From Dethiobacter sp. (GTDB lineage Bacteria; Bacillota; Dethiobacteria; DTU022), in NCBI GenBank assembly GCA_018333405.1, contig JAGXSR010000120.1:1-5292 (forward strand): 5,292 bases of DNA, in the 5' to 3' direction. Shown piece after piece: positions 1 to 4,941 of this stretch. Position numbers and translations under genes: made by a program. Each line of letters opens with the position of its first letter. The stretch's first letter is position 1. The notes below the pieces were generated by a model. That model was not told where the DNA came from. It worked only from the letters and a program-made list of their open reading frames with translations, and made no database searches.

Positions 1-1022
1 CCCTGTCCTGCTTCACCTGCCGGCGCTTTAAAGCGCCGGCAGGCGGTAAGATGTCCCGGTTGCGCTTCCACCCGCGGCGGGCGGGAGCGGCGGCACTCCT
101 CTTCGGCCATACCGCAGCGGGGTTCAAAGATACAACCCGGAGGCAACTGGTCCGGCCGCGGGATATAGCCGGGAATAGAAGATAAGCTGGTCTGCTTCTT
201 GCCGGCGTCAACCCGCGGCACGCAGCCCAGCAACCCCCGGGTATAGGGATGCAGACTATTTTTAAATACCTGGCCAATCGAACCTTCTTCCATCATCTCT
301 CCGGCATACAACACTCCGACCCGCCGGCAGATGCGCGCTACAACCCCCAAATTATGGGTAATGTAGAGAATAGCCGTCCGATATTCCGCTAAAAGCTCAT
401 GAATTAAATCCAGGATCACCGCTTCGGTGGTTACATCCAGCGCTGTGGTCGGTTCGTCCATGATGATCAGCTCAGGGTTTGTGACCAGGGCGGCAGCGAT
501 CATTACCCGCTGCAGCATTCCTCCGCTAAGCTGGTGCGCGTATCGCCCGGCGACCAACCCGGGATCAGGCATACGCACTTTGTGCAGCATTTCGATGGCC
601 ATGGCTTTGGCTTCCGCTTTGGACAGGTTTAAGTGTGCGCGGGCCACTTCCGCAATTTGGGCGCCTACCGGTATAGATGGGTTAACAGCCGCTACCGGAT
701 CCTGATGAACCATTGTGATTCGCGCCCCCCAGATCCGCCGCATCTCGGATCCGGAGCGCTTGCTTAAATCTTCGCCGCTTAAAAGCACCGAACCGCTGCT
801 GATCCGGCCGTTGGCCGGCAAGTGGCGCACGATAGCGCGGGCCAAGGTGGTCTTACCTGACCCGGACTCGCCTACCAGCCCGTAAATCTCTCCGGCGGCA
901 ATATTAAGCGAAACATAGCGCACGGTGTCCAGCGAACCCATTTCCGTATTGTAGGTTACGCTAATATTCCGTATATCCAGCACAGCCTCATTTCCTGGCG
1001 CCGGCACACTAAGCCTAGACAT
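1..1022 (-). CDS. Oligopeptide/dipeptide ABC transporter ATP-binding protein (OppD/DppD type), 3' end outside window
   Basis: Cytoplasmic ATPase expected to power import of peptides or nickel-type substrates through the neighbouring permease. The 340 codons in the window are open to the left edge without a stop. Visible motifs are Walker A GESGSGKT (51-58), Q-loop Q107 in VHQDP, signature LSGGM (165-169, the normal form in this family), Walker B LIIMDEP (185-191), D-loop ALD (194-196) and H-loop H223. The C-terminal oligopeptide-transporter domain follows, with PPGCIFEPRC, C310 and GHLTAC. Cysteines 297, 303, 310 and 328 match the spacing class that binds [4Fe-4S] in some DppD/OppD proteins. 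The family usually ends soon after this domain, so only a short tail should be missing. The ATG at 1022 follows a GGGGTGA ribosome binding site inside the permease gene and overlaps it by 8 bases, which implies translational coupling. The substrate cannot be told, so dppD, oppD and nikD remain equally possible. Confidence 0.95.
   Translation of the reverse strand, partial: MSRLSVPAPGNEAVLDIRNISVTYNTEMGSLDTVRYVSLNIAAGEIYGLVGESGSGKTTLARAIVRHLPANGRISSGSVLLSGEDLSKRSGSEMRRIWGARITMVHQDPVAAVNPSIPVGAQIAEVARAHLNLSKAEAKAMAIEMLHKVRMPDPGLVAGRYAHQLSGGMLQRVMIAAALVTNPELIIMDEPTTALDVTTEAVILDLIHELLAEYRTAILYITHNLGVVARICRRVGVLYAGEMMEEGSIGQVFKNSLHPYTRGLLGCVPRVDAGKKQTSLSSIPGYIPRPDQLPPGCIFEPRCGMAEEECRRSRPPRVEAQPGHLTACRRFKAPAGEAGQ
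16..43. repeat. Perfect 28-bp palindrome inside the 3' end of the ATPase gene
   Basis: Two 14-base arms (16-29 and 30-43) are exact reverse complements with no spacer, centred on TTTAAA and flanked by GC-rich CCTGCCGGCGC arms. As RNA it can form an 11-bp GC stem with a six-base loop. It lies in frame and encodes the residues CRRFKAPAG, just after the last conserved cysteine. No T-run follows it within the window, so it is not a normal intrinsic terminator. A role in transcript stability, or chance from a recent duplication, are both possible. Confidence 0.8.
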
Positions 1023-1893
1023 CGCTCACCCCGCCCGGCAATAACATTCTGCGCAGACCATCGCTCATAAAGCCCACGGAGACGACCAGCAGCATGATCG
1101 CCCCTGCCGGGAAATATAGAACCCAGCGGGCCTGGTGAAACCAGGTGCGCGCTTCACCGACCATCAGCCCCCAATCCGGCGACGGCGGCTGTACGCCCAG
1201 CCCCAGAAAACCCAAAGAGGCAGTCAAAAAGATAGCGTAAGAAAAACGCATCGACGCTTCCACAGCCAGATGCGGCAGAACATTGGGAAAGATCTCTTTA
1301 AACACTATATAAACGCTGCTCTCGCCACGCAGCTTAGCCGCTTCCACGAATTGCCTGGTTTTTATATCCAGCACCACACTGCGCACCACCCGCGCCACCA
1401 TCGGAATATATAAAAAGCCAACTACCAGGATTACGTTCACCCGCGAGGGACCCAATGAAAATAAGATTACCATGGCCAGCAGCAGAGGCGGGACGGACAG
1501 AATCACATCCATCACCCGCATCATGAATTCGTCAAGCAGGCCGCCCTTGTACCCGGAAAACAAGCCCAGAGTCAAGCCTAAAACAACAGCCAGAACGGTG
1601 CCGGATCCGGCAACCAGATAGACATCGCGGCTGCCCACCAAAATACGGCTGAATATATCGCGGCCAAAATGGTCTGTGCCAAACAAAAACTCTTCCGAGG
1701 GCGGCTCAAGCCTTTCGGCTAACCTCTGTTCCGAATAGGTGTAGGGAGCGATCAAGGGGCCGACCAGGGCCATCAGCAAAAAGAAGCCGACCACAGCAAA
1801 TCCGAGATAGGTGGCCGGGTATCGCCTGAACCGCTTCCAGGCGGCAGCAAAGCGCGATCGCCTGGAACGCTGACGTATTTGGGTGCTGTTCAT
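1015..1893 (-). CDS. Peptide/nickel-type ABC transporter permease (OppC/DppC type)
   Basis: Integral membrane permease of 292 residues, normal length for OppC/DppC. It should form one half of the translocation channel together with an OppB-type partner. The N-terminal OppC_N segment has a charged start (RQRSRRSRF) and a first membrane helix at about 28-50. The conserved FGTDHFGRDIFSR block is at 71-83. Further hydrophobic helices lie near 93-113, 127-147, 153-172, 217-236 and 259-278. The cytoplasmic EAA loop that docks on the ATPase begins EAAKLRG at 184 and ends with FPN at 202-204. GLGVQPPSPDWG (231-242) is the family's conserved late motif. The ATG at 1893 lies 14 bases after GGAGG, rather far, but no better start is visible. 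The end overlaps the ATPase start. Oddly, no OppB-type gene precedes it. Confidence 0.95.
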   Translation of the reverse strand: MNSTQIRQRSRRSRFAAAWKRFRRYPATYLGFAVVGFFLLMALVGPLIAPYTYSEQRLAERLEPPSEEFLFGTDHFGRDIFSRILVGSRDVYLVAGSGTVLAVVLGLTLGLFSGYKGGLLDEFMMRVMDVILSVPPLLLAMVILFSLGPSRVNVILVVGFLYIPMVARVVRSVVLDIKTRQFVEAAKLRGESSVYIVFKEIFPNVLPHLAVEASMRFSYAIFLTASLGFLGLGVQPPSPDWGLMVGEARTWFHQARWVLYFPAGAIMLLVVSVGFMSDGLRRMLLPGGVSDV

Positions 1894-1952
1894 GAGCGCC
1901 GTCTTTTCCTCCCCCCCGAAGAATCTGCACGGAAAATATTCGGCTTGAGGTC

Positions 1953-1982
1953 TCGGCGGCGCGCGGATGCAGCGGCCGCCGA
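1953..1982 (-). other. Strong intergenic stem-loop between the binding-protein and permease genes
   Basis: Read on the minus strand, arms TCGGCGGC and GCCGCCGA (1982-1975 and 1960-1953) pair perfectly. The inner CGC/GCG adds three pairs with one bulged base and leaves a seven-base loop. No T-run follows, so it does not look like a complete terminator. In binding-protein operons such hairpins commonly protect the upstream transcript from 3' exonucleases and keep the binding protein in excess over the membrane parts. That role is inferred here from position and shape. Confidence 0.6.
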
Positions 1983-2011
1983 AACCCGATCAATCGCTCT
2001 AAAAGCACAGA

Positions 2012-3577
2012 TTACTGCTCCAGGTAAACCCGGCGCAGATCCAGGGCTGTACCCAATGTTGCGGTCGGCTTCAAACCCCGGACATGCGTCCGCGCGCCCC
2101 ACATATTGTCAACAAAGAAGGGGATAATCACCGGGCCGCGTTCGATGAAGATCTCCTGGATCCGGTGGTAAAGCTGAACACGGGCAGCAGGATCCATCTC
2201 TTTGGCAGCCGCCGCCGCCAGTTCATCCAGCTCCGGATCGGACCAATGGCTTTCATTCCACGGCGCATCGGTGGTATAAGCCAGGTCCAGATAAGGCTGG
2301 GGATAGGGCCTGGAGCCCCAATCAGTGATCGCGAAATCCACCTCCAGCCACATATTGTCGGCGCCGTAATATACATCCGGCGGGACAAGTTGAATCTCCA
2401 CATTGACCCCGGCCTCAGCCATCTGCTCTTTCCAAATAGCTGCAATGCTGGGTACCGGAGATGAGCTCTGCGTGACCAGCGTTATATTCAGGCCGTCGGC
2501 GTAACCGGCTTCGGACAACAGACGTCTGGCTTTTTCCACGTCCCGCCTTGGTTCCGGCAGATCAAGGTAAAACTCCCCGAAAGAAGGGCCGATCGGGGTA
2601 TCCTGGCCTATAACGCCAAGCCCGCCGATAGCTCCTTTTAAAATGGCGCTGCGGTCGGTGGCCGCTTTCAGGGCCTGACGCACCCGCACGTCGTTGGCCG
2701 GAGCCCGATCGGAGCGCATGCGCAGCACATAGTGGGTGTTTGATGGCTTGCGGTAAACATCAATATTCGGATCTTCTTCCAATACAGGCACAAATTCGCT
2801 CGGAAGGTAAATCAGATAATCCACCTGGCCGCCGCGCAGCGCCTCAACCTGAGCCGCGGAATCAGACATGAAAATAAACTCCATACCGTCCAGGTAGGGC
2901 AGCTGGTTCCCCTCCGCGTCGCTCATCCAGTAATTCGGGTTCCGTCTGAAGATGATCCGATCCTCCGGCAGGTAACTTTCAATGATAAAAGGGCCGGTCC
3001 CGTTCCAGTTCACGGCAAAATCGGTGTTGTCGGCATCCATGATCAGCGCATGGTAGTCAAACAGATCTTTTAAAAAGTCGGGGTTCGGATTCTTTAAATG
3101 AAATACCACGGTGTAATCGTCCGGGGCAGTTATATCCTGAATATTGGAATATAGGGTTACCGTGGCCGCCCCTACCGCGGGGTCACGCAGACGGTCAAAG
3201 GTAAACTTGACGTCGCGAGAGGTCATCTCTTTGCCATCGTGGAATTTAATGCCCCGGCGCAAGTTGAAGGTCCAGATTGTGCCTGTTTCATCGGGTTCCC
3301 AGCTCTCCGCCACGCTACGGCTGGGGTCGGGTTTATTTTCCTCGTCGAAAAAAACCAAAAAATCAGACCACTGCCGGGCGACGTGATCATCGGCAACGGT
3401 GCTTAAAAAAGCGGGATCCATATTGGTGGGAGCATAAAAAGCAAAACGCAGGATGCCGCCATGTTTGGTGTCCGGAGTTGCAGGATCGGGCTCAGCAGCC
3501 TCCCTCGGAGCGCAAGAAATCAAAACTAAAGCGGCCAGCAGCATCACGGCCGATAAAACGCCTAATCTTCTGAACAC
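2012..3577 (-). CDS. Extracellular solute-binding lipoprotein, family 5 (peptide/nickel-type ABC importer)
   Basis: Surface-anchored receptor of 521 residues, normal for SBP family 5, which captures oligopeptides, dipeptides, nickel chelates or related solutes for the permease. The signal peptide begins MFRRLGVLSAV and ends in lipobox LISC, giving a lipidated Cys22. Family blocks are clear: AESWEPDE near residue 90, then a FHDGKEMTSRDVKFTFDRL stretch at about 112-130, and later NPNYW (213-217), VRQALKAATDR (299-309) and SDPELDEL (446-453). The start is set at GTG 3577, because AGGAGG (3590-3585) lies 7 bases upstream. A longer frame from TTG 3598 would place the ribosome binding site inside the gene. 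It heads the operon, and the permease and ATPase follow. The ligand cannot be assigned from sequence by eye. Confidence 0.95.
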   Translation of the reverse strand: MFRRLGVLSAVMLLAALVLISCAPREAAEPDPATPDTKHGGILRFAFYAPTNMDPAFLSTVADDHVARQWSDFLVFFDEENKPDPSRSVAESWEPDETGTIWTFNLRRGIKFHDGKEMTSRDVKFTFDRLRDPAVGAATVTLYSNIQDITAPDDYTVVFHLKNPNPDFLKDLFDYHALIMDADNTDFAVNWNGTGPFIIESYLPEDRIIFRRNPNYWMSDAEGNQLPYLDGMEFIFMSDSAAQVEALRGGQVDYLIYLPSEFVPVLEEDPNIDVYRKPSNTHYVLRMRSDRAPANDVRVRQALKAATDRSAILKGAIGGLGVIGQDTPIGPSFGEFYLDLPEPRRDVEKARRLLSEAGYADGLNITLVTQSSSPVPSIAAIWKEQMAEAGVNVEIQLVPPDVYYGADNMWLEVDFAITDWGSRPYPQPYLDLAYTTDAPWNESHWSDPELDELAAAAAKEMDPAARVQLYHRIQEIFIERGPVIIPFFVDNMWGARTHVRGLKPTATLGTALDLRRVYLEQ

Positions 3578-3584
3578 TGTTTTC

Positions 3585-3590
3585 CCTCCT
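3585..3590 (-). promoter_or_regulatory. Ribosome binding site that fixes the GTG start of the binding-protein gene
   Basis: AGGAGG on the minus strand is a near-perfect anti-16S match with 7 bases to GTG 3577. It argues against the in-frame TTG at 3598, which has no good ribosome binding site at normal distance and would add seven residues before the signal peptide. Confidence 0.85.
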
Positions 3591-3599
3591 CGTTCCAAT

Positions 3600-3659
3600 T
3601 TAAAGTTGTGCGCACATATTCAAAAAGGTTACACTGCCGCTCACGTGGCCGGCAGCCAC
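3600..3659 (-). CDS. Possible 19-codon leader ORF just upstream of the binding-protein gene
   Basis: GTG at 3659 follows AAGGGGGTGA with close spacing. The frame runs through AAGHVSGSV to TAA at 3602-3600, 22 bases before the binding-protein GTG. It overlaps both alternative hairpins at 3659-3634, so translation would affect their folding. No homology is recognised and an ORF this short can arise by chance. It is listed only as a candidate leader peptide. Confidence 0.2.
   Translation of the reverse strand: MAAGHVSGSVTFLNMCAQL
3622..3659 (-). promoter_or_regulatory. Mutually exclusive hairpins before a T5 tract (possible attenuator)
   Basis: GTGGC (3659-3655) can pair with GCCAC (3649-3645) around loop TGCCG. 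The overlapping CTGCCG (3655-3650) can instead pair with CGGCAG (3639-3634) across ten bases. TTTTT follows at 3626-3622, seven bases after the second stem. Competing stems plus a T-run in a 5' leader resemble an attenuator, but the gap to the T-run is longer than in a strong terminator, so the function is uncertain. Confidence 0.35.
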
Positions 3660-3709
3660 TAGTTCACCCCCTTCTATCAGCAAACGGATCAGGCCAGGCC
3701 GGCCCTGAT

Positions 3710-3790
3710 TTAATCGGGCGCGGCAAAAAGCTCTCTTTCCCCCGCATTGCCTGTACTCAACAGCGAACATAAAAAGCACACGGCCAGCAT
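3710..3790 (-). CDS. Possible 26-codon leader ORF in the importer leader
   Basis: ATG at 3790 lies 8 bases after GAGGGAG. The frame starts MLAVCFLCSLLSTGNA, which is hydrophobic like a signal sequence, and ends TAA at 3712-3710. Its start sits inside the loop of the terminator-like hairpin at 3800-3771. A ribosome translating it would disrupt that hairpin, so it could work as a control peptide. No run of one amino acid is seen that would point to a sensed substrate. A chance ORF is quite possible. Confidence 0.3.
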   Translation of the reverse strand: MLAVCFLCSLLSTGNAGERELFAAPD

Positions 3791-3800
3791 TACCGGTGCT
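3771..3800 (-). terminator. Terminator-like hairpin in the importer leader
   Basis: On the minus strand, AGCAC-CGG (3800-3793) pairs with CCG-T-GTGCT (3783-3775) with a single bulged T and a nine-base loop. It is followed directly by TTTT (3774-3771). This is intrinsic-terminator geometry of moderate strength. It lies downstream of both candidate promoters and about 200 bases before the binding-protein start, so it could either stop read-through from the Phd-Uma2 gene or act as an attenuator for the importer. Confidence 0.45.
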
Positions 3801-3872
3801 CCCTCACTTCTATCAACTATGAGCAGCAGATTAGCCAAACTAATTTAATTATCAAATCTTTTCTTTAACTAA

Positions 3873-3901
3873 AATTTATCTCAAATCAGCGTTGCTGTCA
3901 A
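3873..3901 (-). promoter_or_regulatory. Candidate sigma-70-type promoter for the importer operon (proximal)
   Basis: Read on the minus strand, a perfect TTGACA (3901-3896) lies 17 bases upstream of TAAATT (3878-3873), which matches four of six -10 bases. The surroundings are AT-rich against GC-rich flanks. The predicted start near 3866 gives a leader of about 290 nt. The -35 box sits within the dyad GCTGT-TG-ACAGC, a possible repressor site. Confidence 0.55.
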
Positions 3902-3967
3902 CAGCGCCCGCGGGGCGAAGCGCACAGCAACACATGCAATGACTGCCCAGGCGCTGCCGGCGCTGTT
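3900..3967. repeat. Spaced 9-bp inverted repeat linking the two importer promoters
   Basis: AACAGCGCC (3900-3908) and GGCGCTGTT (3959-3967) are exact reverse complements 50 bases apart. One arm abuts the -10 box of the distal promoter and the other overlaps the -35 of the proximal one. CAGCGCC, as read on the minus strand, recurs just inside the right arm at 3956-3950. The layout could serve looping repression or an RNA stem. Chance cannot be excluded. Confidence 0.35.
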
Positions 3968-3968
3968 A

Positions 3969-3996
3969 ATTATAGGTACTTTTCAATGATGATCAA
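3969..3996 (-). promoter_or_regulatory. Candidate sigma-70-type promoter for the importer operon (distal)
   Basis: On the minus strand, TTGATC (3996-3991) and a perfect TATAAT (3974-3969) are separated by 16 bases. The site starts 64 bases after the Phd-Uma2 stop and points to the importer genes. The start site would be near 3962, about 385 nt before the binding-protein GTG. Its -35 matches four of six bases. Confidence 0.45.
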
Positions 3997-4060
3997 AGAC
4001 GACTTAAGCAGAAGGCCACGTTTGGTCTTCGCCCCTGCACCGGCTGACACAGGGTGAAAA

Positions 4061-4828
4061 CTATGGTAAATCATTGTATAATCTTTCAATATCCGCGGAC
4101 AGGCCGCTAAAGACGACAGATTGGGCGATGCACCCCTGATCGTATGTCTTATACCTGTCAATTTCATGATCGTCAAAACTATAAACCATAATATTTTCCT
4201 GTCTTTGGTCAATGATCCAGTATTCCTTAACCCCTGACAGCCGGTAAGTATTTAACTTATCAATCATATCCTTAGTCCGTGTGCTGTCCGACAGGATTTC
4301 AACGACCAAGGCCGGCGTACCCATATACCGCCCTTTCTCCGTTATGTTATTCTCTAAATCACAGGCTATCAATATGTCCGGTTGCATAACATCCGGTTCT
4401 TTAATCTCTTTCTTTTTAAAATGCACGTCAAAAGGAGCTAAAAATACCCTGCATTTTTGGCCCTTAAAATACTCGTTGAATATCAAGTGCAGCCTGCCCA
4501 ATATCTCCTGATGTCCAATACTTGGCGAAGACAGTAAATAGATCTCCCCATTGATCAATTCCATTCTCAATGTGCTTTTTTCATAAATCTCCATAAACTC
4601 TGCATAGGAAACTTTTTTTCCGCCATATTGGTAGTCCAGCGCCTTTTCCCTTATAATAAAATACTGTTCAATGTCTGTCACATACGGAGTCAGCCTGGCA
4701 ATCTTGACCCCGTTTTTCGTGATTACCAGATCATTTTGCTCCTCCACAAAATCTAAATACTTGCCGAAATTTTGTTTGAGCTCTGTTGCAGTTACTACAA
4801 CCCCTTCCTGATCATTATGAGCTTTCAT
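4061..4828 (-). CDS. Phd/YefM antitoxin-like domain fused to Uma2 (DUF820) PD-(D/E)XK nuclease-like protein
   Basis: A 255-residue cytoplasmic protein with two recognisable parts. Residues about 10-50 (VVVTATELKQNF, VITKNG, IARLTPY) match the DNA-binding fold of Phd/YefM antitoxins. Residues about 86-250 match Uma2: MELINGEIY (89-97), H106, QPDILIA with D151, VVEILS with E177, K191 in DKLNTYR, and EYWIID (202-207). D151, E177-x-L179 and K191 fit a PD-(D/E)XK-type active site, but Uma2 activity is poorly characterised. The start ATG 4828 follows GGAGGTGG at good spacing. The gene is clearly AT-richer than the importer operon, consistent with transfer or different history. No separate toxin gene is seen beside it. 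The antitoxin-like part may autoregulate the gene through upstream palindromes, which is an inference. Similar fusions are known in Firmicutes and other bacteria. Confidence 0.88.
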   Translation of the reverse strand: MKAHNDQEGVVVTATELKQNFGKYLDFVEEQNDLVITKNGVKIARLTPYVTDIEQYFIIREKALDYQYGGKKVSYAEFMEIYEKSTLRMELINGEIYLLSSPSIGHQEILGRLHLIFNEYFKGQKCRVFLAPFDVHFKKKEIKEPDVMQPDILIACDLENNITEKGRYMGTPALVVEILSDSTRTKDMIDKLNTYRLSGVKEYWIIDQRQENIMVYSFDDHEIDRYKTYDQGCIAQSVVFSGLSADIERLYNDLP

Positions 4829-4862
4829 AAAACCACCTCCGTAAACAGCATACCATGGCGGG

Positions 4863-4880
4863 CGATATTATGCAATATCG
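4863..4880. promoter_or_regulatory. Operator-like dyad CGATATT-N4-AATATCG upstream of Phd-Uma2
   Basis: A perfect 7-bp inverted repeat with spacer ATGC lies 35 bases upstream of the ATG and just downstream of the predicted transcription start. A further near-copy of its CGATATTATGC half (10 of 11) lies inverted at 4905-4895 across the -10 box. The position suits a repressor site. The half-site also occurs in each 39-bp repeat to the right. Confidence 0.5.
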
Positions 4881-4896
4881 GTGTGCTATAACCAGC

Positions 4897-4910
4897 ATTA
4901 TATCGTACGA
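4897..4910 (-). promoter_or_regulatory. Candidate -10 box and adjacent TCGTACGA palindrome for the Phd-Uma2 gene
   Basis: Minus-strand TATAAT (4902-4897) lies about 70 bases upstream of the ATG. No -35 at 16-18 bases is convincing: TTGACG (4921-4916) is only 13 bases away. Directly abutting the -10 is the 8-bp palindrome TCGTACGA (4903-4910), whose GTAC core resembles the core of operators reported for Phd and YefM. Autoregulation by the N-terminal domain is therefore plausible but unproven. Confidence 0.45.
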
Positions 4911-4941
4911 ATCAGCGTCAATTCCGGGAACTTGTAGAAAT

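Larger units (their letters stand above)
3578..4060 (-). other. Gene-poor upstream/leader region of the importer operon
   Basis: This stretch of about 480 bases between the Phd-Uma2 stop and the binding-protein start has no convincing protein gene over 30 codons. It holds two candidate minus-strand promoters, a spaced inverted repeat between them, a terminator-like hairpin, two tiny ORFs with ribosome-binding-like sequences, alternative hairpins before T5, and a stem with arms ATCAGG and CCTGAT (3709-3688). The 9-mer TGATAGAAG occurs twice in the same direction (3815-3807 and 3679-3671), each time just before a purine tract and a potential start codon. No tRNA, T-box, or riboswitch consensus was recognised. 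No clear terminator follows Phd-Uma2. Confidence 0.6.

Noticed and set aside
427..705. Plus-strand open frame of 92 codons
   Set aside because: It is antisense to the ATPase in GC-rich DNA and has no family resemblance; the minus frame has all ABC motifs.
1135..1413. Plus-strand open frame inside the permease gene
   Set aside because: It is the complement of a well-conserved permease and shows no recognisable protein features.
1890..2102. Remnant of OppB in the minus frames between the binding protein and permease
   Set aside because: The translations are Arg/Ala-rich with no membrane helices and nothing like the OppB C-terminus.
2084..2464. Plus-strand open frame of 126 codons
   Set aside because: It is antisense to the binding-protein gene, with no ribosome binding site or motif; it is explained by GC-rich codon structure.
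3578..3598. TTG at 3598 as the binding-protein start
   Set aside because: AGGAGG lies inside that extension at ideal distance from GTG 3577, and the signal peptide fits better from GTG.
3578..3866. T-box, cobalamin or tRNA element in the importer leader
   Set aside because: No T-box sequence, B12-box match or cloverleaf with a CCA-acceptor pattern could be found.
4016..4056. Terminator for Phd-Uma2 using CCCTG/CAGGG
   Set aside because: The stem is only 5 bp with a 12-base loop and no T-run.
3970..4212. Minus-strand 80-codon open frame downstream of and overlapping Phd-Uma2
   Set aside because: It is out of frame with conserved Uma2 residues, has no ribosome binding site or family match, and contains the distal promoter.
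4897..4921. TTGACG as the -35 of the Phd-Uma2 promoter
   Set aside because: The spacing to TATAAT is 13 bases, too short for a normal sigma-70-type promoter.
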